Position numbers and translations under genes: made by a program
Assembly: GCF_030867095.1 (NCBI RefSeq)
Contig: NC_081832.1
Span: 56,343,444-56,407,443 of the forward strand
Origin: Alligator mississippiensis
Taxonomy: Eukaryota > Chordata > Crocodylia > Alligatoridae
Direction: 5' to 3'
DNA length: 64,000 nucleotides
Notes under the pieces: generated by a model
Databases searched by the model: none
What the model saw: only the letters and a program-made list of their open reading frames with translations
What the model was told of the DNA's origin: nothing
Shown here: piece after piece, positions 10,201-21,459 of the stretch
How the letters are laid out: each line of letters opens with the position of its first letter
Numbering within the stretch: the stretch's first letter is position 1

Positions 10201-13200
10201 CTTAAAATGAAATATTGAAAAGAGACATTTTTTGTTTGCATCTCACTGTATTTTAAAAATCTGGCTTTGAAAAACAGGCACATACTTTTATTTTTTGTTC
10301 TGCTTTCTTCAATAGTGTATTTTTCAGCTGTGACATAAGATTGGCATGTAATTTAACAAAAAATGATGAAATGTAAAATACAGTTAGTCTGACTCTCCCT
10401 GTGCAAAAGTGCTTAATACACATTATGCCAAACTAATGGGAATTAACTAGTCTGTTGATAGGAAGATCAGGAGTCACATGCTGTGGAGGAGAGAGCTTGT
10501 AATTGACTTAGATAAAATAACTTAATCTTGTACTTGTATGAAGCATGAGTTGTACACCTAAATGTATAGATTGAGGCTGAAAGAGAAATCCCTGGAAAAA
10601 TTGGGTTCGAATTCTCTAGTGGAATAACTGTTAATTTAAAAAATAACCAGCACGGTTTATTTATATACAGCAAAAGCTTTGTTATCCGGCACCATGGGGA
10701 ATGGGGGGTGCCGGATAACAAAATATTCCAGTTAACTGAGAGGCCCAAACAGGTGTCTTTGCCTGTTTGGGCCGCCGCCCTTCCCGCCACATCACAGACC
10801 CTCCCGCCGCATTGCTGACCTTCCCACAGGCCCCGAGGGACAGTGAGGGCGGCCCCCATGCAAGCTACTATGCCCCAGGCCATGGGGGCTTGGCAAAACC
10901 AGAAGTGCCATGGTGGGCACTTCCGGTTTCGCTTTTACGTTACAAGCCAGCATGCCGGCTTGTAAGGTGCCGGTTAAGGCAGCTTTTACTGTACTGGCAT
11001 AATAATTAGTCTGGGAAAAGTTTCTTCAAGAAACATGGGGCATATAATTACTGTTTTTCTTGTTGGTTTCTCACTCATCCTTTACCACAGTGTAATGCTT
11101 TATCCTCAACCACAGTAGTTCTTTAACTGCTGTTGCTTGTGATGGAGATGGGAAGTTACAAGATATAAATTCCCTCTTTAAAGAGTTAGGATATGCTTGT
11201 AGGACTTGGTTCTAGTGGTGAACAGCAGATGCCCCACAAGAATTCATCTTAACTTGAAATTGTTGAGTTTTCGAATTGCATTATGCAATTTATTATTGCA
11301 TTCTATAAGATTTTCAGGAATGTCTTCAGGAGGCATGTTTCGAGACCCTTCTTCTAACTACTTGTTTTCGGGTGTGGAGAATGAACCTCCTAATCCAAAA
11401 CCAGTACTGATTCATAGAATCATAGGGGAAGGGACCCCGAAGAATTTTCTACCAGGTCAAAGGCTTTCATGGTTTAGTATCTTAGAATTTAGATGTAAAG
11501 GAGATACCATGTGTACCGTAATCTAAGCAACTTTGAGTTTAAAATAACCTGCTGCCAATAATTAGCTTCTAACACGGGAAATGCATTAATGTGTTATAAT
11601 TTTCCATGTATAGAATCTGATTATTGGAAAATCAACTTAAATTCATCTCCTTTCTCCCCCCAACCCCTGGTTGCTGCAGTGAGGCAGGCAGGCAGGTGAT
11701 GGGGTAGCCTGTGTCAGGGGAGTGAAGTGGCCTGTACCCTGCCCCCCTGACTGCTGCTTACCTTCAGTCATAGCCCTAGCCCCTGCTTTAGCCCCTACCC
11801 AGTCAGGCAGCAGCAGCTGTCCTAGACCCAGGGTCAGGGACAGAGCCAGAGCCATGGTGGAAGCTTGTCTTGCCACAACTACTGCTGCTTAGACAGATTG
11901 GGGCTAGAACCAGAGTGTGATCCATGACCCCCAGCCAGAGCTAGGCCAGAGCCATGACCAAGGGTAGCTGCATGTGGAAGGGGGATAGAGGCAGTGTGGG
12001 GGGCAGGCAAGGGCCAGGGTGGTAGTTGCTTGAACCCTAAGCCCAGGTTGGAGTCAGAGCCACAGCAGTCACCTGTTGCCCTGCTTTGTACTCTAATCCA
12101 AGACCAGCAGTTTCCCCTCTGCCCCATCCCATGTTGAAAATTGAGAGAAGGAAGTCCTTGGATTTGTGTAAATGTGATGCTGCATCAGTAAGCCCATTCC
12201 CTGCCAGTATGTGATTTCTGTGCAGTACATGCATTTTGTAGTACTATACCCATTAATCTAGTTCTAAGTAGGGTCTCGGGTGGTGTGGGCTTTAAGGCGC
12301 AAAATTGACAGCCCAAGAGGTCACAAATTTGAGGCCATTGCTGAAGGCTTATAGCGCATGCAGCCTGTCAGATTCTAATGAAATCTGCAAATTCTGTTAA
12401 ATACTTTGTCACAAGAACACGAAAAAGAAAAGGTCCTAAATGTCCCAGGCAGTCCTCTACGTCAAGTTGCTTTCCCCTGTAATTGACTTGGCTGTACAGA
12501 AGTCTTTCCCTACTGACATTCAGCTGCATCCTTTTCTTAACTTAATTTTATCACACTATTTTACATCTGTTCCATCCAAAATAACTTCTTGCCATCCTTT
12601 TTGTTAGCCATATTCAAGGCTCTTACCATGGGGTTTTTTTTGTACAAATGAATTATTTCACAGAAGTGATGGTTATTTCTATTTTTCTCTTTCAAAGAGG
12701 ACAGGAAATTAATACGTATTATTCTAACCAAGACTAATCGAGATGCTGGCAATTGTTGGGCTTCTCTGTTAGAAAATGAGTATGCTGCTGATCCTTGGGT
12801 ACAAGACCAGATGCAAAGGAAACTTACGCTGGAGAGATTCCAAAAAGAGGCAAGTCAGAAGATAAAAATGACTGCTTTATTTGTTTGTATGCAAGTTATG
12901 GAGAGTCCCTGTTCCCCCGAGCACTGCCACGAGTAACAAGGAGTAACGGCCACAAGTTGGCTAAGAGTAGGTTCAGGCTAGACATCAGGAAACACTACTT
13001 CAGTCAGGGTGGCTAGGATCTAGAACCAAATTCCAAGGGAAGTGGTGCTCACTCCTACCCTGGGGGTGTTCAAAAGGAGGCTAGATAATCACCTAGTTGG
13101 GGTCATTTGACCCCAGCATCCTTTCCTACCCACAGCAGGGGGTTGGTCTTGATGATCTGCTCAGGTCCCTTCCAACCCTACCAACTATGAAACTATGGCC

Positions 13201-14664
13201 AGGAAAAGTAGGAGAGATTCTTTTGTTGTCCAGTTACATTCCTTTGGGAAACGAGTTGTTTTAGCTCAATCACGTTAGTCTTTCTATGTGAAAACCTAAA
13301 AAAAACCCTTAAAAAAAGCCCCCAAAACCCTCCTATTAGGATTTCAAAAGCTGTTGTTTTTGGTCAATAGTATATAACTGGCTTAGGTTCTTTGGGGTTT
13401 AGTGTTAGCAAACATTGCTGTTAACTAACTGTAGAACCAGGATGGTCAACCTGTGGCATGTGTGCCACAAGTGGCACAGGCAGCTGCTGTGTTTGCCTGT
13501 CTGACACTTGAGCCCCAGGCTCTTAGAGATGGTGTTGGACAGCAGCACTGAGAGCCAGATTAACCTTCCCCTTGCCCAGCAGCTGCTACCGAACTTGGGG
13601 ATTTGTACCCTGGCTTCCTATATACAACAGCAATCATAGTAGCAGCATTCTGCCCCCACTGTATTCTGCAGGGTCTTGTGGAAGCTTTCTGGCACCCCAG
13701 GTTACAATTCTATCAAGTTTGCCTTTGGATGGGGGGGAGATCAAAGGAGCACTATCAGAGGGTTGGGGGAAAGGGCCTTAAGTTGTGGCATGTCTACCAA
13801 AATGGTTGGCCACCATTGCTGTAGGAGAATAGAGCCTATAAAAGTAAACAGTGTGCTGGTCTCCAGACATACCTGTATTTAAAGATTTATTTCTTCCAAA
13901 TCAAGCTGCTATGCCTACATTAATACAGGGTATATAGTAAAAGCTACCAGTTTTCCAAATGGTAAAACCTCAGCTGCAATGACTTCCGTTTGTTTTTTTG
14001 AGCAGATCTAATACTAAAATCCTTTTCAACATAGTGACATCTACATATGACATTTAACCATCTTTTTGTAGTAGCATTAGTAATTTGTGGTAGCAGAGTT
14101 GTCGGATTAGAGTTTATTGGTTAACTGCTATGTCAGAAAATATCTGCATAATTCTTTTTACTGAAAATAAAATGCTTTTTAATTACAAAAAAAAAGTTAT
14201 TTAGGACTGCAGGAGCTTATCTTTTCAGATAAGTGATTTAAAGGAATACTATAAAATTCAAAATGTACTTAAGTTTACATCCATTCTCTGAATTTTACAT
14301 ATTTTCTTGATGTAGAGATCTAGCTGCCTTCTAAACTAAGGCTTTCTAATACTGCAAACTAATTTTAGTGATAAGCTGTCTAGCCACTACCAATCCCAGC
14401 ATGCTTTTAGTTTATAATTGCTTATGCATGTGTGTACATTTTTGTCTCTTCTTTCTCCCTGAAGAATTGAAACTGCTAACTTTCAAAAACTGTTGTCAGT
14501 TTGGAAGAGTGTTGGAAACTTTCATCTACGTACTCATTGAATATTAACCCTTTTACAATTTTTTTCTTCCCCAAATATAGAACCCTGGATTTGACTTCAG
14601 TGGAGCAGAAATTTCTGGCAACTACAGCAAAGGAGGACCAGACTTCTCTAGCCTTGAAAATTAA
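7099..14664 (+). CDS. NUDCD2: NUDCD2, NudC domain-containing protein 2 (complete, four exons)
   Basis: NUDCD2 is a small CS-domain (p23/NudC-like) protein known to work with Hsp90 and to help stabilise LIS1, the dynein regulator. Exons 7099-7287, 10141-10189, 12698-12849 and 14581-14664 join to 474 nt, 157 residues plus stop, the same length as the human protein. The start [14 protein letters not shown] and the stretch [20 protein letters not shown] are nearly identical to human. The CS beta-sandwich covers roughly residues 15-105 across exons 1-3; the tail [19 protein letters not shown] is in exon 4. Intron 3 uses a GC donor instead of GT. Intron 1 carries a Penelope-like element and a Tigger-like element, and intron 3 a CR1 end and a hAT-like element, none touching an exon. 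Confidence 0.97.
7335..7500. repeat. possible dispersed repeat at the start of NUDCD2 intron 1
   Basis: It opens with AGGGTTGCCAACTCTCCAGG, a phrase typical of a common reptilian short repeat, and lies just after the exon 1 donor. I cannot define its ends or class; this is a weak call. The remainder of the intron to 8320 shows nothing I recognise. Confidence 0.35.
8321..9960 (-). mobile_element. Penelope-like retroelement with GIY-YIG domain (decayed)
   Basis: On the minus strand the order is a reverse transcriptase segment with [12 protein letters not shown] (about 9805-9760) and [12 protein letters not shown] (about 9710-9670), a linker with [10 protein letters not shown] (about 9090-9060), then a GIY-YIG nuclease start [17 protein letters not shown] (about 8960-8890) and a 3' tail with CTGATGAAGG and GTTGGTCTAATAAAAG. 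RT plus GIY-YIG in this order defines Penelope-like elements. It is 5'-truncated, about 1.6 kb, broken in several places, and lies antisense in NUDCD2 intron 1. Confidence 0.9.
10141..10189 (+). CDS. NUDCD2: NUDCD2 exon 2
   Basis: This 49-bp exon follows a TTCTTTTTCAG acceptor and encodes [16 protein letters not shown], the same as human, ending in phase 1 at a GTACGA donor. Confidence 0.96.
10668..10991. mobile_element. Tigger/pogo-like MITE in NUDCD2 intron 1 region after exon 2
   Basis: This 324-bp element starts CAGCAAAAGC and ends GCTTTTACTG, with TA on both sides as the duplicated target and GTTATCCGGCAC / GTGCCGGTTAA inside the termini. It lies in intron 2 between exons 2 and 3. TA duplication and TATCCGGC-type ends are typical of Tigger elements. 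Confidence 0.8.
11569..12160 (+). repeat. unclassified dispersed repeat, copy A (inverted partner at 16075-16655)
   Basis: GTGTTATAATTTTC and the following AT-rich 80 bp, then a GC-rich, CAGCAG-bearing body, match the reverse complement of the sequence near 16655-16075. It lies in NUDCD2 intron 2. No target duplication was found. Confidence 0.6.
12698..12849 (+). CDS. NUDCD2: NUDCD2 exon 3
   Basis: This exon is 152 bp, from [18 protein letters not shown] to LTLERFQKE. The acceptor is TTTCAAAG. The 3' splice donor reads GAG then GCAAGT, a GC donor; the first downstream GT would shift frame into a stop in exon 4, so GC is required for the conserved protein. Confidence 0.96.
12896..13200 (+). 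mobile_element. CR1 3' end fragment
   Basis: This is the 3' region of a CR1, with ATCAGGAAACACTACTTCAG, GGGTCATTTGACCCCAGCA and TCCCTTCCAACCCTACCAAC followed by the CTATGAAACTATG tail. It begins about 50 bp after the GC donor of NUDCD2 exon 3. Confidence 0.88.
13438..13819. mobile_element. hAT-like MITE in NUDCD2 intron 3
   Basis: The ends are CAGGATGGTCAACCT and GGTTGGCCACCATTGC, imperfect inverted repeats, with an 8-bp duplication TGTAGAAC / TGTAGGAG. It is 382 bp and has no coding capacity. Confidence 0.65.
14581..14664 (+). CDS. NUDCD2: NUDCD2 exon 4 with stop codon
   Basis: The final 27 codons run from [19 protein letters not shown] to SSLEN and a TAA stop. The acceptor is CCAAATATAG. 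The end LEN differs from human LEK in one residue. Confidence 0.96.
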   Translation, partial: NPGFDFSGAEISGNYSKGGPDFSSLEN

Positions 14665-15485
14665 ATTATTACTTTCAACTGGGTTTAATGGTACCTGAGA
14701 GAATTCATTTTAAACTGAAGGGTTTGTAGCTAATGAAGACTTCATTTATCTACCCAGTGGAATGTGCCTGAAGCAGTTAGTCTCTAATGTGCTACCCTGC
14801 CTTGCTTTCTGCCAAATGGATAGACAGTTCCTTTCAGTGGGGTCTAGGCAAACAGCAAATGGTAAAAGGGTTCCTGTTGACTTGTGCTAACTTGCTAAGA
14901 AGAAAATAACGTGCACACTTGACAAGCATATTATTTTAAATGACATAAACAGAAATATTTTTAGAGAAGTGCTCCATCTTAAATTGGAGTCACTGTTATC
15001 AGGAAACCACTCTTATGAATGCGAGTTTTCAACAGCTACTATTTTCTTTTCAAGAATAAATTCCACTGGTAAACCGCTTAGCTGTGTGTTCCATAACTAA
15101 CTTCAAAAAGTATGTTTGTGGCTCTTGCTGGGTAAGCAGCCAGCTGATAAGTTAAGAAGTTTGATTGTAAAGCTGGTGGCAGAATGAAGAGTATTACTCC
15201 AGGCTGTAGAAATTCAGATTTGACATTCTATTCAAGTGTCATATATCACCAAGGGATGAGTATGATGGCATCATGACTTGAGTAGAAGTACGTTTAGATA
15301 TGCTTACTGTCTATATATTGTGTGTGTGAAGATGATATCTGAAAGGGTAGAACACTGAGAGAGATGGCCACACTTAAGCTGTTAACTTGTGTATCTTACT
15401 GAATAACATGCCTGTGTGTAAGACAACTAATGTGCACTCATAAATTTTTGTACACAATCTGAATTAAAAAATATAAATTTGTAAT
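14665..15485 (+). other. NUDCD2: NUDCD2 3' untranslated region with ATTAAA signal
   Basis: This stretch after the stop has no recognised repeat. An ATTAAA poly(A) signal at 15463-15468 is followed within 20-40 bp by a GT-rich run, so the transcript probably ends near 15485. The end point is inferred. Confidence 0.6.
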
Positions 15486-16074
15486 GATAAGTTTGTGCTG
15501 TTGTTCAGTGTAATCCCCAGGCAAATTATGTATTTTCAGGACCCAGTCTGGTAAGTTGACTGTTATAATGCCCATTGGGTACATATAGACTATCCACTTC
15601 TAAGGGTAGAAGGTAGAGAGGCCTACTTAAGTTGTACCATGTTTTAAATATTAACAAATAGACTGTTATTTTCCAGGTAGAGTCTCTGCCAGCAGTTTAT
15701 CCATTTAACCAGATTAAAAATGGTTAGTAATCCATTTAACATGGGGCAATGAAAAGAAGGAACATGGTTTCAAGCAGATAAATCTAATGGGGGGAGGGGA
15801 GGAGTGAAATAACAGTAATGCAGAAGGTGAGAATTAGTTCCAGCAAGTATGGTTGAGTATAACATGGTGCTGTATTTTATTGACCCCTAGTTAGTAACAG
15901 GATTCAGTACACTCTATTGGTAACAGAATGATGTTGGCAATCTGTAGCCTGTAGCTAATATTCCTAAGCAGTCAGTAAGTATAGTGTTATAGTCTTAGTT
16001 TTGGGGTGGATAGAACTAATGAAAGTACATTATTAAAATTTTAAAGGTAATTCTTTTAAAATTCACACAAAAGA
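15486..16074. other. intergenic stretch between NUDCD2 and CCNG1
   Basis: I see no gene or nameable repeat here. It is AT-rich single-copy-looking sequence. Confidence 0.5.
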
Positions 16075-16655
16075 AACATACTGTATTTAATAGAAAATAA
16101 GGCTATTTTCCATTTAATTGGTGGGGGCAGGGGCAGGTAGTTTATGTGGTTGTGATATTGGAGCTGCTGTCGTGTCCCCTCCTCCCCCCCCCCCCTTACC
16201 TCCAGTAGTGCCATTTGCCTGTTAGTAGCTTCAGCTCCAACCCAGCTTGGGGCACAGAGCATGTGCTGCCTTCATCCTGTGCCCAGCCATGTAACTCTGA
16301 TCCAGTTCCATGGCTAGAGCTGGAGTTGCCAATGCCACTGCTGTGGCTGGAGCCCTGACTGAGGGTAATGGCAACAGTGGGGGAGGGGTTGCAGGATCAC
16401 AGGGTGCAAGATGTTGGGCAGGGGGGCATATGCTGGGGGTGCAGACAGCAGGAGGCAAGTAGTGTGTGTGTGTGGGGGGGGGGAACAGGTGGGAGGGGGC
16501 TGGGGTCAGACTGTTTTACTCCCTTTCCCACTCTACTACTGTTCATCTCCTTCCCATTGCTTTTCCTGCTCCAGCAACGAGGGGAATGAATTTGACTAAT
16601 AGTTTCTAATAACTAGATTTAGTACATAGAAAATTATAACACCTATACATTTCCA
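16075..16655 (-). repeat. unclassified dispersed repeat, copy B
   Basis: Its reverse complement matches copy A at 11569, best over the 80 AT-rich bases near 16655-16575; the GC-rich middle includes G- and GT-rich runs. It sits just downstream of NUDCD2. Confidence 0.6.
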
Positions 16656-17670
16656 GCTGTGGAATCTAATTAGGAGAGGGGTAGTCTTAAATTCAAAAGT
16701 CATCTTGGATTTGTGTATGGTATTTGAATGGTACAAGATGCAGATATTTAGCAGCAATGTGGCTTTTCTTATAATTCTAGTTAGTTATGTCCTACCTAAT
16801 ATAGAGAAATCCTTTTAAAAGGAGAAAGGGCTATACTATTCCATACCTGGTTATATCAAGTCAGTCTCTACCTTAACTTATTTCCCAGATAAGCACAAGA
16901 TGGACTTACGATGATGCTTGATAAAGTGCAGTTGATAGTGTATACCTATGCACTTTCATTGGAGTTCAAATGCTTTCTTTCCAATTGCCTTTCAGAGGGA
17001 AAGCCAAGGGTAATACGAGCTTTCAGGGTAGATGCATAGTTAACCAGCAATATAAGATCTAGACAGCTGCATTGGTGATCAAATTCCCTTCTCTGTGGGA
17101 TAGGGTAAAAATACTTGATCACTACTTTGGAAGGCTACTAACAGCTGTAAAAGCATCAGAAAGGGCATGTTGTGGAAATTTTTTGGGGTCTGAGCTCAGG
17201 ATCTGTTCATTTAATCAAGGCCACCTTGTTGCAAGCACCTTAAGGTTCACAGCTGTTCTAAGTCAGTCATTTTACTAATCATAGAAACAGGCGCATGCAC
17301 AAAGCTTTCTATTACATTCAGTGATTGCCCTATGAAAGTAGTTGAATACCATGTAAGACTAGGGGGACAAATTTAAAAGATTCTTTACTTTCAGAGGGTT
17401 CATGAGTGCCAGTATGTCCTGCTCCAGATATTTCTCTCTGCTGCATTCACATGCAAAAAGAGCTGGTGTAGTGCAGCAACTTAATTCTAGATGGCAGAAT
17501 AAAGACTGCAAAGATCACATAAAGTACTGGCTTTATCTTGCTTATATTTTTGCATAGTGTAGGAGATGCATTTTAGTAGGCCTAAGATCTGGATTTCTTA
17601 CCTAAATGTAATCTCATTTAGCTTTTCTGTCTTATAAAACATAGCTACATTTCACTGAGCTCTTTATGTA

Positions 17671-18116
17671 CAGGTTCCCCTCACTTTGTGGGTTCTGCAT
17701 GTGCAAATATCTTATAGAATGACCCTTTTTATACCAAAAATTTGTTATATGCAAGGTTAACTCACTTTTATGGGATCAGTGTAGTGGAAGCCCACAGTCA
17801 ACTGCTTTGTGCAGGGCATTATGGGAGTGGTGCACACCAAAATATAGTCTCCTGTGGGGAATAGTGTTCATCCCTAATTGTAACACATTTCTGTTCTTGC
17901 CATCCTCATGATAGTGCCCTGTGATTGTGTGTACTGTCTGCTGTTGGCGAGTACCAAAATTGTTTTGCAAAAGTGGTAGAAATGAGTCTGTAGAGTTGAA
18001 GTCTTGGAACATATTCCTATTAGCTACATTGTAAATTGGATTCCCTTTATGCAAGTTTGCATTATACAGTTTTCCAGGAATGCATGTACAGCTTAAAGCA
18101 AGAGAAGCCTGAACTG
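17671..18116. mobile_element. Tigger/pogo-like element, uninterrupted copy
   Basis: It is flanked by TA on both sides (17669-17670, 18117-18118). The termini read CAGGTTCCCCTCACTTTGTG and, on the other strand, CAGTTCAGGCTTCTCTTGC. The interior is shared, in inverse orientation, with 25451-26182. It lies immediately downstream of the inferred CCNG1 transcript end. Confidence 0.82.
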
Positions 18117-18144
18117 TATAGTCAAGAAGAAAGATATAGTCAAG

Positions 18145-21100
18145 ACAACTGCATCTCAATAAAATTTATTGAAAAGGTACATTTCTTAGCGTGGCATAAC
18201 TGCACTTTTGTTAAGGTTTGCACAGTACACTTTCAGAGTTATTTCCATACAAAGTTGTCTTCTTTCAAAAGTCAGTCAGTAGGTAATACAATGCACAGAT
18301 AGCATTGTTAACAACAATGTTCACTGCAGTCATCTCAAGTTCACATTAAAATAAAATGCTCTGCTTTTCCTGTACAGTTTTGGTTGAATGTGTTCTGTTA
18401 AAGGTTCTACTGTAGTTTTAGACTGAGGATATGGTTTAGAGAAAGAAGAATAGATACTGGTGCACCAGCCCCACTCCTAGTCCTATGATATGCTCTGATC
18501 TTCACAAGCTTTCTCTTCACTATCCATCAATTCATATTGCACTCAGTGTTAGTGATCTACAAAAAAGGTCTTTTTTCACAGTACTCAGATCACTATATCA
18601 GGTTCAGCTGTTCACATGTTACAAAACACCAGAGTTGTTCATTTTTCTTCATGTTAAAGCCAGACATACCTCAACATTCTGTATGTAAAATGTCTTGGCA
18701 CAAGGCTTTTGTTAAACGAAGAGTACAGCTTTATTCTTCATTTAAGGTAGTATATGCTATTCAAACTGATAGTTACAGATATAGATGCAGTTTCTTAGTT
18801 CAGTAGCTAGAGGTAAGGTTTGTTCCAAATACACCCACTTCCACAAAAAAAAAAAAAATAAATAAAAATAATAATAATAATAATAAAATTGCACCTCTGA
18901 AATACCAGAATACACCTCCCTCTTGATTGGCTGACTGTAAGAAATGCTTATCTTGTGTGATAAGAAAAAAAATGCTGTATCCAGGTTAGGATTTAAGCTT
19001 TACACTCAAAAACAGTAATACAATTAGTGCCAACTGATCAACTGCACAGGGTCTGAAACCGATTAGTCATCCCTGTTAAGTTACAGTTCTCTTTTGGTGC
19101 GACTGCCAAGGAAGAATAGTTGGGGCCTCAAGAAAGACCTTAGCATAAGGTTCCCTAAAGTAGTAAACTCTCATGTATCTATGCACCGCAAATCTCCACC
19201 ATAAATTCAGTGCATCACACTTTTAGAAAGTGATTGTAAGAATTACAAACTATAGCTATAATGAGACTACCCACTTGCACACTTGAATGAAGCATTTGGC
19301 TTGTCTGTCATTTTGCACCCTTTGATCTTCAGTAAGTAAGTACACTGAACTTACAGTAGTTTCCCCAGTGACCTTCAAATCCTAGAGGACAATGCTACAA
19401 GATACTGCACATGTAAGTAAGTTAAGTCTTCCAAGTAGGAGGTTTAAGTAGAGGAGCATCACTTTGACAGAATTAACTGCATCCAGTTACAGTAAACCCT
19501 GGTTAGACTATGTAAGTTTATCTATGAGTTGAATACCAACTAGTAAGAGGTTATTAAATGCTTTAAAATTAACATGGTACCTTACTCTCAAGTACAACTG
19601 AGGTGCAGATTTTAGTCTTATCCTTCAGGACTATTTTACTACTCACATTACTCTTGTAAATTCTACATTAAGAGTACCTTTGCTGGAAAAAACAAAAACA
19701 AAAAAACAACCCTCTTTAGTCCAGGATATTGGACAACTGAAATATGCAGAAATCTAAGAATTGAACTCCTGATGTTAAGAGCCATGGTGATTCAGGTATT
19801 GGTTCTCAATTTTACAAGTGAACTCTAAACTAGTCACTTGTAAGAAATGGTCATCTTTCCATCTTAAGATTCCTGTAGAGAATGAGACACAATTGAAAAA
19901 GCCATTACATATAATGAATTATGGGGTCTTAAAACAAGCTGGGAAGGGGGAGAAAAGAGGAGGATGGCACAGGACTTGAGAATCCTACCTATCCTGCTTC
20001 CCCAAACTACCAGTTGAGGTATGACAGTATAGGTGGAAGAGCCAGTTACCTTACTATTATGTACAGATTATGATCTGAGTGTAGTGGATGTTCTTGTTTC
20101 GAGATAGGTTTCAGCTGCTAATACCATGCTTAAGATTCACACTCAAGTAAGCTGTTAAAAGTTGCTCCCCATCCCAAAAGTTAAAAAACAAAAAACCACA
20201 AAACAACAACTTTGAGCCTTTAGCAGTTTACTGTTTATAAAAACAAACTAAATAGGATCTCTTGGTCATGGAGTCTAGCTCCATGCTATCACAGCAGAAA
20301 GCATGCAGCTGTTCCAGAATGACTGACATATGCCATTTTGCTAAAACCAGATAATATTCAATGACTATACAAACTGTTAAAAACAGTCACTTTATGTGAC
20401 AGTTTGGAGTCTTGTATAGCCAGCATGTTTAATTGTAATGATGCACAAGCAATAAAGGTAAGTCATATCGATGTCAGAATGTCGCACTACAATTTGGGTG
20501 GTATAATACTCCTTACTACCTAGATTGTTACTGGCCTGAAAAAAAAATTTGCATTTGAAAGTTGTAAAAAACAAACAAAGAAACAATTTCTCATTCTTTG
20601 GCCTCTAGGCACACTAGGAACATCTAGTTTGTTGGACTAGAACAAGAGGACCTGCATTCACTGCCTGCAGGACAGGCTGTTAACCTGCAGTTCAAGTTTT
20701 AATTCTTAAAGGTAAACTGGTATATTGACCTGTTACTGAAATAGATATGCACCTTTCATTTCAGTTTCCTTGTATAGGAAAAAGTGAACCAAGGTGACAG
20801 CATGGCTGGTTTGTAGAGTTCCTGCTCTAGCTATACTCACTTGGGTTCTACTGTTAGCTCCACTCACCTATGTTCCACTGTTTTGTGTAGAGTGGGGCAC
20901 AAGTGTCTGAATTAGTGCATTCTAGGTACAGAAGCATTATGTGCAGGAAGTGGTACTGTGGTTTTGTATCACATGCTGCCTTGAGTGGACAGGTAGTTTC
21001 TTTGCAAGTTTAGGCTTGAGACGGTCTAAAGATATAGCAGCCTGCTTATGAAAAGAGCCTGAAAGGCCATTTAAAAAAAAAGTGTTTAGAGGAAATGAGA

Positions 21101-21267
21101 ACTCATTCATTTGAAAACCAAGTTGAGTACCTAAGCTGTCTGAAACATTAAAGAGAAACCCCCAAAGTCATAAAAAGCATAACTGCCAAGAAAAGTTGGT
21201 TACAAATTAATTACTTGAAAATCTAAGTCTGAGAGTATTTAAGGAAAAAAAAGAAAAAAGTTACCTA
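18145..21267 (-). other. CCNG1: probable CCNG1 3' untranslated region
   Basis: These 3.1 kb are AT-rich, free of recognised transposons and follow the CCNG1 stop. An AATAAA on the minus strand at 18170-18165 lies only about 50 bp before a Tigger-like element begins, a natural end for the transcript. An A-rich/AAT microsatellite lies at 18845-18889. Earlier poly(A) sites are possible, so the full length is an inference. Confidence 0.45.
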
Positions 21268-21459
21268 TTAGGAGCCAGTTTCTGGGATGGTGGGGAGGTG
21301 TGTTATTCTGTCATAGCTATGCTTTAGTTGCCGTGCTGTACGTCCTGATACAATCCATTTTAACTTCTGGACATTTGGTTTGCAACATTTGCTTGAAGAA
21401 TATTCTGTAAGGCACTTTAATACCAATTCCTTCCAAAAAGCCAGATCTCTGTCACTTAT
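21268..21459 (-). CDS. CCNG1: CCNG1 last coding exon with stop
   Basis: This exon has 63 codons plus TAA, ISDRDLAFWKELVLKCLTEY to THLPTIPETGS. It matches human INGRDLTFWQELVSKCLTEY onward; the last residues differ from human PEMVP. Confidence 0.96.
   Translation of the reverse strand: MSDRDLAFWKELVLKCLTEYSSSKCCKPNVQKLKWIVSGRTARQLKHSYDRITHLPTIPETGS

Noticed and set aside
12850-12856. A GT donor five bases downstream as the end of NUDCD2 exon 3
   Set aside because: It would shift the frame and bring a stop a few codons into exon 4, so the GC donor is required.
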